Part shown: positions 36,681 through 49,357 of the stretch, piece by piece | Layout: each line of letters begins with the position of its first letter | How positions within the stretch are numbered: position 1 is the stretch's first letter | DNA from: Alitta virens | Taxonomy: Eukaryota; Annelida; Polychaeta; Phyllodocida; Nereididae | Direction: 5' to 3' | DNA: 64,000 nt | Assembly (NCBI GenBank): GCA_932294295.1 | Contig: OW028573.1 | Coordinates: 69,727,829-69,791,828, forward strand | Program-made: the position numbers and the translations under genes | Notes under the pieces: generated by a model | What the model saw: the letters and a program-made list of their open reading frames with translations, nothing else | Told to the model about the DNA's origin: nothing | Database searches by the model: none

Positions 36681-37790
36681 AGATTCAGATTCAGATTCTT
36701 TTTATTTTGCCAAACAAAAAAAATATTTACAATTTATTTTCATATTTTCATTTATAAACAATTGTTTCGCAAGGAGACCTCACAAAGATAAATATATTTT
36801 ATCGCTAGCGTGAGGCCACCTGAAGAGATCTATTAATATTACATAGTGAACATTAAATCAAACACAATATGGATATTATTCTCATCAGTAGTAGTCTCAT
36901 CAACGTTACTCATCTCAAGTTAAAGAATATATTGCTGAAAAGTGTTATGAAGAAGCAGTAGGATGAACATTTATACATATATAGCAATTTTCAATACTGC
37001 AGTCTGCGGAATAAGATGCTACAGTGCTATTTTTCACATATTTCTTAAATCCATCTAAACTATGTGTTTCTAGTTTTTCTCTGTAAGTTATGGACATATT
37101 ATTAAGGGTTTTAAAACCAATCCATACCTAATACTCTGTTTTGCAAATTCATGTTTAATTAAGGGAAGTTGTAGTTGACCAGCTATTCGAGTTTCATAGT
37201 AATGAGGATCATCTCTAAATAGCAGTAGTAAATCAAGAAAATACTGTGGCAAGGCATTGTTGAATGGCAGAATTTCAGGTCACACAGTGCACAGATATCA
37301 TGGAATTTTAAAAGATTTAGTTTTTTTAATAAACCACTAGTATGACAATTATATTTACTGTTAGTAAGAGCTCTGACAGCTTTTTTTGTAAAATGAATAT
37401 ATTTTGACATTGCCAACCCCAAAGAAGAGCTCCATAGTTTAAGTGTGATAACACAAGGGAATTTTATACATATTTTTTAATCTGTGCATAATGCCTACTG
37501 TTTTTGACAATTTCTTTGTAATCATATCATGGTGAGCTTTCCAATTTAGATGTCTATCTAACATTATGCCAAGGAAGTTAAATTCATTGACAAATTCGAT
37601 AACAGAGTCTTCTATTTTAATAGTGGGAATTTGAACTCTTCTTTGGGGTGCATGGAAAATCATGGCTTTCGTTTTGCTTTTGTTAATAGATAGCTTATTT
37701 GCCTTCATCCAATTGCTCACGCTGACCAACTCATCATTTAGATTTCTTTCACCCTGATACACATATTGATACCAAAAAATGTGGTGAATA
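36681..37790 (-). mobile_element. CR1/L2-like LINE, 5'-truncated reverse transcriptase fragment
   Basis: The minus strand from about 37770 reads the end of a LINE reverse transcriptase: LNDELVSVSNWMKANKLSIN, KSKTKAMIFH, then FNFLGIMLDRHLNWKAHHD and KLSKTVGIMHRLKNMYK. After a frame change at about 37430 comes KKAVRALTNSKYNCHTSGLL, with more breaks to about 37090. The 3' end at 36681-36700 on minus is (TCTGAA)n after AATAAA-like sequence, the short microsatellite tail typical of CR1/L2-clade elements. The catalytic YADD box and everything upstream are missing. Inactive. Confidence 0.8.
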
Positions 37791-37829
37791 CAACCATTCT
37801 GGTTTTTACAGCGATTTTCGTCCACATGC

Positions 37830-40500
37830 CCCGATGAGTGAGAAACACATAAATTATGTTTTCTTAATCTAATCTAATAAAAATGTAAAGTGCATTTGTT
37901 ATTATGAATCGCAAAGTGCTGGGACGACAATATTAGTATTTTTAGCAGGAGAATTTAGAGGTCAGTGCCCATCCGTGCACATGCCCTTATGAGTAAGTTA
38001 TAAATACCATATACAAAACATATTTCCTGCATATAATAATTTAAGGGATCAGTTCCGGATGCAATATCAGTTTTGTTTTTTGCTGGAGAGTTTAGAGGTC
38101 TGGAAGATGGAGATCCCTAGCAGCACCTAATTCAGGGCTCAGTCTATTTGCTCTTCTCTGTTAGTGTTTGTGTTCTCCAACTTCTCAATCTCTAAATCTT
38201 TCTGTCAATATTAACCCAATCAAATGAGATGACGTACACCCCCTAGCCTGACTTAATTACTTGGGTAACCAAAGAAGCTGTCAAAAAGTCAATGTGGCTC
38301 CAACAATATCTGCTGCTTAAATGACAGTGTGACAACCCTAGTGGGCTAATAGTGACAACCTCAGAACTATTAATTCCTATTGAATCCTAAGTTCAAAGCT
38401 GACTCACACTAATCCCTTCATAAAGACTATAGGCTGCCAGACAAGGCCAACTTCAGTGCACTATTTTAAGGAGTAAAATGATACTTTGCAGTTCTTGCTG
38501 TATTTTGATGAATATATGCCTTGACTGTATTTTGAGGAATTTTTGCCATTCAGGTATTTGATATATGATATTATGTTATTATTATCCGGAAGCAAATTTC
38601 AAATGCATTTTACAAGTCCAAAAGGAAAAATTATTGATATTATAAAGTTTCTTTTTTATACATTTCTGTTCCTCTATTCTCTGCACCTAGTTACTTGGCA
38701 TAATATAAAGACCAAAAAGCCGTATTTAATGGGCAATAAATACGAGGCAAATTTCTTATTTATTTATACAATATATTGGTATAAAGACACACATATTTTG
38801 TTTTTTTATTAATACAGTGCACACATTTCATATTGACAAGTTTACTCAGGTTTCATAGCCTAACAATATACATTTTGTATCCAGTTGCATGCAAATGTCA
38901 TCCATTGTGATGAAATTGTAAAGCAATCATTAATTTAATTGCTGGATATGGAAGCAGAGCATCGTATTTCTTGCGCAATTGATGAATATACATATCCATT
39001 TCTATAACAAATTAATGCGCATATGCAGAGATATGTCACTAATATCTACTTTGTGGGAGATCTATTTTGACGGAAATTGTCTATTAATTTCTACATACAG
39101 TATATTAACACTTTAGCGATAGAATATGATTTATCTGAATTTCTGAAGCGAGTGTCATGTAGTGCCATGTAATAAACACTGGTTATGAATGAAAATTACA
39201 TCTATGACAAATCTTAGTGTTGTTTCACTAGATAATTTAGCAATTCTGATAATTGTGAAATATCATCTTCATTTCCCACTTTAACAAGGTCATCAATCAC
39301 TGGAAAATAACATCATCCTGATCTATGGATATGATGTAATTCTTTGACATTTGTGTTGGGAATAATATTAAATGGAGATCATTGCATTATGCACGAATTT
39401 TTGTTATGCACGAATTTTTGTTTTTGAGCAAACTTTCAAACGTCACCAGGAAAATTCAGGTAAAATTAATGTTGATGACAATGACGTTGAAAACTTTTGT
39501 TTTGAAACAATGGTGAGCTGATTACACACAGGAAATAATTGATCTGTGAGGAGAAAATACAAGCATGATGACGAAAAGATAATTTTTGGATGGGGCCAAA
39601 AATAATTGGTGTGACAATAAATGCATGTGTTGCAAGTGTGATGCTTTGTTGCCATCAATCATGGCGGCCAGGGGACTCCTAATCTGTTTATTTGCCCTGA
39701 AAAATGATTTGTTATAATTGATGAAATTCCCCGGGGTGTGATTGTCGTGTTTGTCATACGCAATTGCTAGACGGGGGGCAAATAATCCTCTTGGAACCCC
39801 CCCCCCCCCCCATCATGGCCCCTTTGACACGAGGAATCCGTTACCTGAATACGTTCCTTAGGAATATTGATTAGAATGTCTCAATAATTCATAATGGAAT
39901 GGATTCATTCTATTTTTCTAATTCACACAATATATTCTAGTTTGGGAGCTCTGGCCTTTTCAAGACCACCCGCTGAATTGTGTGTGTGTTACACAAAACA
40001 CATTAATCAATTCTACAGGTCATAGTTTCCCTCATAAATATATTTATTTGCAATCGAAGAAAAATTGGATATCATCATGACTTATATATATAGGCCTATG
40101 TATAAGTGAGACTGCGTGGAATTGTTCATACCAAACTTTCTTGGGCATGGCTATTTATTGAAGTTGGCAGAGACTTGAAAGTCATTTACGGTACTTCTTG
40201 GACTAGCTTACAACAAAACCTGACCATTAATTCTATTGCTTATCATCTGACAAAAAGATGGTTTGTTCCCGATCTAGTTACTTGCACTGCAGCTGCACAA
40301 CAGTTACTGCTCCTGCAGGCAAAATATACAAATTGTGTAAATTAATAGCCTTTATATTGAGTGTTGCCTCTTTTGCTTCTCTGGGACATATCAAATTATA
40401 CAGGACCAGCAACAAATAGCGAGAAGGCTCCGAGAAACTCTCTTTCAAGCTTTTCCATCGCCTTTTTGGGAGCAATTTGTAAGCAGCGTCTTTACTCCTG
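37830..40500. other. Gene-free intergenic DNA, third block
   Basis: AT-rich sequence upstream of the TMTC2-like exon. It contains a 17-bp direct repeat (39387-39420), ATCAATCA sites at 39292-39299 and 39654-39661, and a C-run at 39797-39811. No gene is recognised. Confidence 0.6.
39387..39420. repeat. 17-bp direct repeat, two copies
   Basis: TTATGCACGAATTTTTG twice in tandem, immediately followed by a T-rich run. Confidence 0.95.
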
Positions 40501-40547
40501 AGCTTCGTGGATTGCTCGCTTGGTGGAGTGGCTGGAGCCTCTCATTT

Positions 40548-40645
40548 ACATATTCATGAGGAGCGGCGCGCATGCTCAGTGGCTATATTTATGTCTAGTG
40601 TCTCCCAGTCAAGCATGGGACAGCTAGTAGAAGCCACGGCTTGCA
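40548..40645 (+). promoter_or_regulatory. Likely core promoter and 5' UTR of the TMTC2-like gene
   Basis: In the 100 bp before the ATG there is a GCGCGCATGCTCAG segment resembling an NRF1-type site (about 40565-40578). A TATA-like TATATTTA follows at 40584-40591. If that box is used, transcription would start near 40614-40620, leaving a 5' UTR of about 30 nt. Unproven; chosen from position only. Confidence 0.35.
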
Positions 40646-40731
40646 ATGGATACGGTGGTTGTTGTGTCATCTCTCTTGGCTTTCCTGCTTTACATGAACA
40701 CCCTGCCCGCGGAGTTTGCTTACGATGACAG
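40646..40731 (+). CDS. TMTC2: TMTC2-like first coding exon (transmembrane and TPR protein), 3' part outside the window
   Basis: TMTC proteins are multi-pass ER membrane proteins with C-terminal TPR repeats that O-mannosylate cadherins. The exon begins at ATG 40646 and reads MDTVVVVSSLLAFLLYMNTL and PAEFAYDD, ending AG|GTGAGT. The hydrophobic stretch is the first membrane segment. Human TMTC2 begins with the same layout, LYLNTLSADFCYDDS, and a first exon ending here would explain the AG|N serine split. Other TMTC paralogues have N-S-L/G-F-V-F-D-D-type variants, so TMTC2 fits best. It lies in otherwise gene-free DNA, and no later exon is seen in the following 23 kb. The call is based on 28 residues plus a perfect donor; paralogue assignment is moderate. 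Confidence 0.72.
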
Positions 40732-43177
40732 GTGAGTGCCGTAGATTCAGCGGGAGAGGCCTGCAAAGCGGGCACGTTGCTGCTCCCTTGTGTTTACAAC
40801 TGACATGTAGCCGGTGTGACTCAGTGACACAGTCTGACTCGAAGCAGGTCGCAGAAATCAGCCACGGACATGCCTTTTCTTCAGACTGTATCAAAGCAGA
40901 TGAGATCAAGTTTCTCCATGCTTTATTATTTACATACCAAGTGGAGTGGTAGCAGAAAGGACAGGTAGACAGGAGAAGTTCAAAGTGGGAGATTTACAGG
41001 GATCTGTCAAGTGGGGGGGCCACCAGCTGCAGTCAATCTGATCATGAACTGCAGTTCTGCAGGTTGTCAGCTCTTAATGTTACATGAATCGTGTGGTAAA
41101 TGGGTACTTGAGGTAGATTAGCCTTATTTGAATGTCACATGATCCAGCCTACATGTTAGAATATATACTAGATTATACTTTTGAAGGAAACTAGGCAGGC
41201 GAGACATGAGTTAGATTGCTGGGTGAATGAGGTGTCGCCCGGGGGAGCTAGCAACTCTGGCGCAGGGTCCCGCTCCCCACCTGTCTTCTCGTGTTAAAAG
41301 GGCCTCCCTTGGCTCAGAACAACTTGCCAAGTTCCTCTATAAGACACATGACACGCACTTTTATAAGCCTTTATTTCACTTTTATAGGAAGACATGTGAT
41401 GCTATCTTGCCCGGCTTTACTTGCCCTGAATGCTGCGATCGTGTAGATTGTGCGTTCTGTTGTTCCGTTAAACAACATTTCATTTGCTCTTTTTAATTTG
41501 CTCTTTAATTTGCTCTGGCCTGTCAGGATGTATGATCTAGTATGTACCCAATCTGTTATGAAGTCATAACATTTGCTTGAGATATTTGATCACGAATTTC
41601 CCTTATCAAAAGCCTCTTTGATGTGCGTGTCTGGGTAGAACATGTAGTATGGTCACACCCACACAGACAGCAAATGAATGAAACTCGTTATTTCCTATGA
41701 CATCTCTTTTTTGATTGTGCCTGCTAGAGACAGAGCAGGAGATTGCCCTTTAGCTAGACGAATGGATATTGTCTCAGCACTGTTTGACCTCTCTTCTTAT
41801 GTGACATAAATCCTGTTTCCTGCTTGTAGAGTCCCTCAAAGCCCTCTTAAGGTAAACACAGTCAGTTTGACCAGCTTAACTCCTCAGTCTGTGTGGACTC
41901 TGGGCTGTTACAAGCCAGCCTGGCATTGTTTTCTTAGCGAATTGATGATGTGTGGCCTGTGGCTTTGGCCCTTGTTTGTTCTCAAACAGTCCAGGTGATT
42001 TTGTAGACATAGCGGTGGATGGAATCTATTCTTTGCAGGTGTCTAACTCACAAGTTCACCCTCCATAAGTCACAGGTTGAAAGCGGCCCAAGGTCACCCT
42101 CTCACACAATCAAACAGCCTATTCGTGTCTGGCTGGCATAAATAATTCCACTTAAATTAAGCAGTCATACACTGCACAATGGTGCCATCCTTCTCTGTTA
42201 TCATAATTGCCTCTTCAGGTTCAAGTATGAGAATGATTTTGTTATTGTACATCCACTGAGCTGTCCCGAGCATTCCTTAAGAGTGCTGGGTCTGCTGACC
42301 CTTTCATTCCGCCATTTACCCCTTTCCTGTTACACGGACTTGCTTTTTAGGCATTAGCGGGTTGCGTAACATCCATGACACTAGCTGTCAGATGTCTGTT
42401 GCAGCAGCATCCTTGTGCATTTCCTTATCAAAGTGGACCTAAGTGCACATGAGCTTCACAGAACCTTGTGGCTTTTGAGCTTCCTGCTGTGGCAATATAC
42501 TCCACACAACATAGATCCATATAACACAATTTACTCCACTCCGCAAGTTTATATGGTAGCAATGCAGTTGTCTCAGACATATTTCCTCGCACAGCGTGCC
42601 TTTGAAAAACTGCACACTTGAACAATATAAACGTAGCAGCGAATTCTGCGGCGCACAATGCCTAGGCAAATGATACATGTGGAACAGCGACACTAATTAT
42701 CAGTAATTATGGAGCTGTACGCACCGTGGAGGCATAAATCAGAAAGGAAGACCTGGCTTTGCCGCACCACTGCCTCTGAGGCTTCTCGGCCACCACAGAC
42801 CCGTGTAGTCCTTCCACAACAAGAATGCGGCCATGTTGTGGTTTGCTGACCGACCAGTGGTCTTGTCTCGCTGTCGTCCGTGCTGAAACTCCAGCCGCTG
42901 TCTTGAGCGAGCCAGCCAGAACGAGACAGCGGCCCAGTGATGCCATCGTGGAAGGCAATGCGATTAAATGCCGTCCCCCTGAATCATTGATGAACAACAG
43001 ATACTCGAATGAAACCAAAGACCTACTGCGTTTGCACACATGCTGGCTGGCTAGGTAGCAGCAGTCTAAACCTTCGGCCAAGACATTAAACTGGCGAGTT
43101 GGAGAGGATCCAAGCTCATAGCATGATGAAATGCCGCTGTGCTTTAATGTCTGTAGCAAGTGCAGATGAAATATTAG

Positions 43178-43224
43178 TGTATTACATGTGTATTACATGT
43201 GTATTGCATGTGTATTACATGTGT
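43178..43224. repeat. Short tandem repeat, about 11-bp unit
   Basis: Four copies of a GTATTACATGT-type unit, one with A to G. Confidence 0.9.
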
Positions 43225-46200
43225 GTATGAGGAAGAGTGTAGCTGACACCAGATGACATCACTTTATCACTTTCTGCTGAGTTGAGGAGGTCCATTTGGT
43301 TGTGGTCAGTCAGATTGTGGCCACTGGTCATTGGGGTCATCTGCTGATGGAAATTGGATGCAGAAGACGCTGGTCTGTCTGCCACAATGCAGTGATCTGT
43401 CTTGGTGGCCTTCACCCAACTAGGCACTGCTCTCCATGCCGTGGGGTCTGTGGTGGGGATCTTATTATGCCACCCATCACTCAGCCATTACCCCTACAGC
43501 CCCCTTGACCCCTTTTCTGACTTAGTGACCACTGGTCAGTCCACAGCCGGACGTCTCATTCCCTTACCCCTGCGTATGGTCCATTACAATAATCACAGAC
43601 TCGCTGGCCCATGTGCAACAAGGCTCAGCACACAAATTGCGGCCCAATGATTCCATCAATATTTGCGTCTGCTAATCTGTTTTGGCCCCTGTTGGTGTTG
43701 AGATAATTATGACAGAACAAGTTATTCGGAAAATTGTGAGGAATAAGTGAAGCGAATTGGCCATTTGCCTTGTTATAGCTGCCGGAGAGGCTGCTGCTTC
43801 TTCTTCTGCTGCTGCTGTGGTGCAATGTGATGGGGGATGCGGAGAGGGTCATTTATTAGGTAGTCATGATGGCTGGTCTACCTGGTTGGCCGTCCTAAGC
43901 TAGCTTGTATATAGCAGACAGGGCGCTTGGTCCGTGCACTTAGACTGTACCTTAGCTGATTGAGGGGAGACATGCAAAGTGGCCATGTAGCAGGCTGGGG
44001 CAGTAGCATGGAGGCATTGGGGGCCACGCAAGCCTTGCAGTTACAGTTGCATGAGGGATGGCGAGGGTTGCATAGGGATCAGGTGGCCATTACCCCACTC
44101 TAGCACTCCGTGTCATGTAGGTGGCCCACCACGGGGTAACTACCCTCATGTTTTGCGCACCCTGGCCGTCATGATAACAAGTGAAGCTGCTAATTGAATC
44201 AACTGCTGTGTTGTCCGACTGTCATGGCCAGGTTAGTTGTGACCCACTGAATGACTTTGAATAATTGATCTGTGAGCAACAACCACATGCTGGCAACTCG
44301 TGTCAGGCCTAAGTAAAGAGGTGGAGTTTTTACGAGGGACTGAATTCTTGGTCATAATTCGCATTGCTGAATTATTCAGTGCACAGCCTTCCCGGGGACC
44401 TCAGCTGCAACAGTAGAGCAGCATAACACTTGATATCAGAGTTCCGAGGCTCACCGATAGTGTCAGAAGTCACCGAAAGTGCAGCCAAGCATGCCAGCCT
44501 GACATGGGCACCTTGCTGCAAATTTACTGCACATGACAGTTCCTTATAAAATTGATAACCTCTGCTCAAAGGCTGGACGAGAAACTCTTGATTACATCGC
44601 ACGTATTTACATAGTTCTTTTTGGAGGGCAACTTTTTGGGCAATATGTCTTAATTATTACAGGTACTTGCGATGCAGGTCCCTCAATGGGGCCTTTATTA
44701 CTTTTTACCTTCGTCTCTTGTTGTGATTATAAATATTTGTATAAGAAGAGTGTGTGAAATGTCTTGCTTTACATACTGAGGATACGGTATGTTATGCAGG
44801 CCTGAGAGTTTATCTAAGGTGAAAACGGTGTAATCGGACCGGTCTGCTTGTTGTATGCAGTACATCAAATGCAAATATCTACGTGTCCAAGGGGCTGGCT
44901 GGTGTTCCCCTGCCTTATACAGAAATGGTGAAGCACTGTAGAGGACTGCATACCTGCGCAGAATGACAGCGTAGCAATGCGCCTATTCACAACTACTGTT
45001 AGTTATTTGTCCTTGTTGGATATAATCTCCTTCAAGATAACATGAAATTCAAAGCTCTTACAAAGTGTTTGCAATCAATAAGGCTGCGATACTAAGGACT
45101 GTGAATTATTCATGTCATATTGGATGCGCAATGTCTACTTTGGCAGAGCACTTAGTGCAACAACTGCCTGCAGCTCGCTACCTAATCACTGATAAACCTG
45201 TTACATGCACGCTTTTTAAGTTTTTGACAGAAATTTTGTAACTTGTCAAATTTTAGAAGGTGGGAAGCCTCCAGTTCGAGGGATCAAATTTGCGGATAGG
45301 TTTCCTTTTTTGTTCCAGTAAATAAATCGAATAGGTAGGCTTCAAAAGAGCCGAGCGACTGTCAGGTCATGTGAAATGAAGATGTTTCCAAAAGGTGGGT
45401 GTACTCAACCTGTTACATAGTTTAGAAGAGAAATAAAGTTATCGTAAACTTTATGAATGATCCTTTGTGTGTCAGAGGGGCTAGCGGTGCTTGAATAATT
45501 GTCGCCCGAGGATATTGAAGAAGGCTTGACAGGGCCACTTCAAAGGAGGAAGGCAAGGCCTCAAAACCTTGAGCCTAGTTGTCTCTGACCTTTCCTTAGT
45601 CTCTCTGTGTGTCTGTCTCAATCGATGAAGAGAGCATATTGTAGATGAAGGCTTACTAGGTCTTTACAATGGCTTCTGTGTTTTCCTTGGCATTGGTCTA
45701 ATGGTCAGCCTGGCCTCAGCCAGTCCAGTAGGATTTATAGGCTGACCAATATGGCGCTCGAGTGACCAGGTGTGGACTGGGGCCACTACATCAAAGACGC
45801 ATTGAGCTGGTCACTTCGAGTGTCCACTATACAATGGAGAATGGCCATAAGGGCCCCGGTGGCCATTACCGAAGGGTAAACAGGTATTCATGAAGATCTG
45901 TTGTCATCTGCCTGGAGGGTGCTCCACTTCTACTTAGCTGTGACCAAGAGTCCAGTGAACTATGATGTGTGACAGTAAAAACCAAGAAAACTAAAGGAAA
46001 CTTTCAGAGAAAAACAGAGGCAAGACAAATGACGACCTTTATCTGGAGTGGAGCACAGGAAAGCAAGATGGATGACAGAGGGAAAAAGCAACAGACAAAA
46101 GCAACCAGTAAAGTCTTATTAGGGCTGAAATGTCGGCCATTCATTACAATCATCGGTGGAGCTGGCTTAGTAAGCTGAGAAGGCACAAACAGGTGATGGC

Positions 46201-46229
46201 AGGGGCTGAGTTCGTCTTCTTGCTTGAAA

Positions 46230-46255
46230 ACCAACAAACAAACAAACAAACAAAT
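46230..46255. repeat. (CAAA)n tract
   Basis: CAACAAACAAACAAACAAAC: simple repeat of five CAAA units. Confidence 0.9.
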
Positions 46256-48289
46256 CTGACTGCAAGCAGTCTGATACTGGTGTTAGATGCAAGCAGTCAA
46301 TACAACTCCATTTCGTCCCTCTAAGCCCTGACTTTTTATTTTTAACTCCTCTAATCGACATGAGGTGTGCTACTCAGGTACAGCAGCACGCATGATGACG
46401 TCACAATCTACCTGTAGGAGAGCATTGTTATTTGAACAATGCAACCCTTGGATTTGTTCCAGCAGCAACAGAGGAGGAGGCATGTGATACAGTGCACTCT
46501 AATGGAAGGCAAATCCATGTCTATAGGTGGCTTCTGTTGCTTGTCCAATTTTTGTCCTTTCTGCTTGAAAGCATATTGACAGGCTGTGGTGTGAGCTGAA
46601 ACAGTTGGACAGTCCATTAGATAAAGCAGGCCAGTGGAAAATGCTTGCTGCACAGGTTAGAAGTTTGTTTAGTGGGTCGAGCAGGCTGAGGGCTGTTGTG
46701 CTATTGTGAGAGCATTGTGTGCATGTCACCAAGCCCCATCGACTGGATGCGGTCAATACAGCGCGAGTAAATCAGTCCAATTGACCTTGCAATGCTGTAA
46801 TGTCCAGGCATACATTACAATGGCGGCTGAAATTGATACCAACATGAGGGTGGTATAAATCACAGGGTGACTCCAGTAGCAGTGTAAACCTATTGCTACC
46901 TGGCCTGCAATTCAGCTGGTAGGAAAGAATGGGTGTTTTCAAATTGCGCACTGTGTTTATCAACACCTGTAGCCAGCTACCTGCTTTCCTCATAGCTTCT
47001 AAGCAGCATTGCCATGGACTGCCTTTGGTGCCTGTCTCTAATGGCATTCGCGGGGCGGTCCTACTCTGTAATTTATAGAGGACTTTTTTGGCATGGTCTG
47101 CGTCATGGCCTGTGAACCGGCATGACGTGATAGGGACATGTCAGTCTCTGGGGTTAATGTGATAAGTAGGACGTTGCTGTCTCTTCTCTTTAATTCACTT
47201 AGAGAGACACGTTACCCTACACCTTTGGCGAGTGTCATCCGCAGTCTAACTCTAAATCCTCTTTATATAACTTTTCTCCATTTTCTTTTCCATTTAATCA
47301 CTTAATGCAGTGTTCGCAAAAAGTCCTCTTATGACATGCAACCGTAAGCATTGTAAAGACAGCCTATTTCTTTTGCAGAATGTAGCTTCAAATTTCTTTG
47401 CTAAACATTGGTCTTTCAATAATGTCAAATTCAATGGCTGTGGATGACTTTTTTTCGTATGGCGTTATAGGTCATTAGCAAGTTGCAAAGCCGTACTTTT
47501 TCAGTTTTTCTGTAATTGTATGGCGTCAAATGGAAAAAAGTTAGATATAAACGTGATGATAAAACTGCCATCCTTTATGTGAGACCATTATTGATGGTTT
47601 GCAAAACACAATGGATTGTAACACATGTCCAATATGCATTTGGCACAGGATTATGATCTTGGATGATACATTGTTACCATATGCCGTTTTCCCTGTGTGG
47701 TGTGCATGTTTGGCTGCAGTCAGGTGTGCATTATTTGCATCATTGTCTGCATGCGTGTTCTTACTGGGCCTTATTGAACAGACAGGTTTCTGTAGTTGGG
47801 ATGGATGGATCATACAGCTCTGAAACTGAGATGATTAGTTTTGGCAAGTGGGCGAATGCTTCTACAATCGTGGTGTGTGCCATTTCACAAAGTAATCAGC
47901 TTTGAATTGAGTGGGCACCCTCCCCTCAAACTGGGCTCTGACCAATTTTGGGCTGTCATGCAACGCCAGCAATTAACAGCAGATCTCCACAAGGTATTAG
48001 GGCCTTGTAACGAGTTGGGCCAGCTCCATTGCTGCTGCTGCTGGTACTGCAGAAAAACAGAAAATCCCAAGCTGCAGCTAGCTGCATAACAGACATGTAG
48101 CAGAAGTTATTCAGCATGCAGTTGTTATTCCTCATTCTAATCTGCTTTGAAATGCTGTTACAAGTGCGGGTCTTAATATAACAAAGTAGAGGTTCTCTTT
48201 CAGTTGCCAGTACAAGTTTTGTGGGGTTTTTTTCCAAGGCACATTTTTACAAAGCCACATAAGAGACGAAACTAACATCCGTGTTTACT

Positions 48290-48660
48290 TTGTTGGCTGC
48301 AAATAAATCAAGTGAAAGGCGCAAGGGGTGCTAGGGTTTCCAACTGCAATATCCTCGCTGATCAGACTTTGCGTTTGGGCCCTTTAAAAAAAACCCATAG
48401 AAGTCAATCGCTCTCAGCCACATCCGAATATTGCAGCATGAGGATGAAGAGCTATTAAAATCGTTGTGCAAACAAAAGCTCAATCGATTATAATCTGTGA
48501 GTGGCGATGATTCATTCGAGCGGAGTGAGGCGGATTCAGCCTCTGAGACATGTGTTCCTGTAAGATAAGCCTAAATAATATGAAGAATTTATCACCGTTG
48601 CCATAACAACCATTTAATATTCCCTTAATTCTAGGAGGCAATGACAGCCCTATGGAGATT
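48290..48660. promoter_or_regulatory. Candidate conserved non-coding element
   Basis: Complex block holding a bicoid/OTX-type inverted pair GATTATAATC (48486-48495), AAGATAAG (GATA-like) near 48563 and CCATTTAATATTCC. Not repetitive. Conservation untested. Confidence 0.25.
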
Positions 48661-49341
48661 TATCCTGTGGTTCTGACCCATCCCATAGAGGGTTTGATTG
48701 CTATCCTCATAGAGCAGGGACTGCCAGGCAGGGTTGCTGAGCTCGGTGGAGTATTCCCAGCAGGGATTGGTGATTGTGCAGTCACATTTGTTGTGCTACG
48801 TAAGGAAATCATGCAGAAGTGGGCATTGTATCCATCAGCCTCAATGACTCCTTGGAGGCAGGCACTCTGCCACGCGTTTCTCTGCATAGATCACAAGACT
48901 GCTGCTGGCGGTGCTGGCTACAAGGCTACTGAGATGAAACAGGCAGACGGATTAAGCAGCTTTGCCTTCGACATGGCCTAACAAGCTTGCTGCTGAGGCT
49001 GGCTGGGTGAGAATCGAATGTTGTTGCGCCAGATGGGCATATGGGGACTTTGATGATATTATCTTAGAGGCTGGGTGAGGCAGGCCAGCTCGGGATCCGC
49101 TTAATGCAATTGTGTCACTTGCGCCATTGTTTACTCTGCCGTGGGTAAGGGGTCTGCCGGAGGGCCCGAGTCAAGGGGGATGAGTTAAGGCCCCATGACC
49201 CAGTCTCCCAGGACCTTTCAGACCTATCTGCTAGAGGGCAGGCGGCTGCACACCCATCAGGCGCCCATTGCTCAGTGGACCTGATGCTCCCCTCATTTCA
49301 ATTACCTGCCATCACTTGGATTAAGCTTGCCTATCAATCGT

Positions 49342-49357
49342 CCAGCAGCAGCAGCAG
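49342..49357. repeat. (CAG)n tract
   Basis: CAGCAGCAGCAGCAG followed by degenerate AAGTAGCAGAAGCA units. Confidence 0.85.

Noticed and set aside
41227..41496. Cys-rich 89-aa plus-strand frame, tested as a second TMTC2-like exon
   Set aside because: Shows no membrane segment or TMTC match and no acceptor giving the required phase.
42707..43159. 150-aa minus-strand frame
   Set aside because: No domain, splice sites or poly(A) support; Cys/Ser-rich reading typical of chance in moderate-GC DNA.
48652..48981. 109-aa plus-strand frame
   Set aside because: No recognised domain; lies at the edge of a motif-rich non-coding block.
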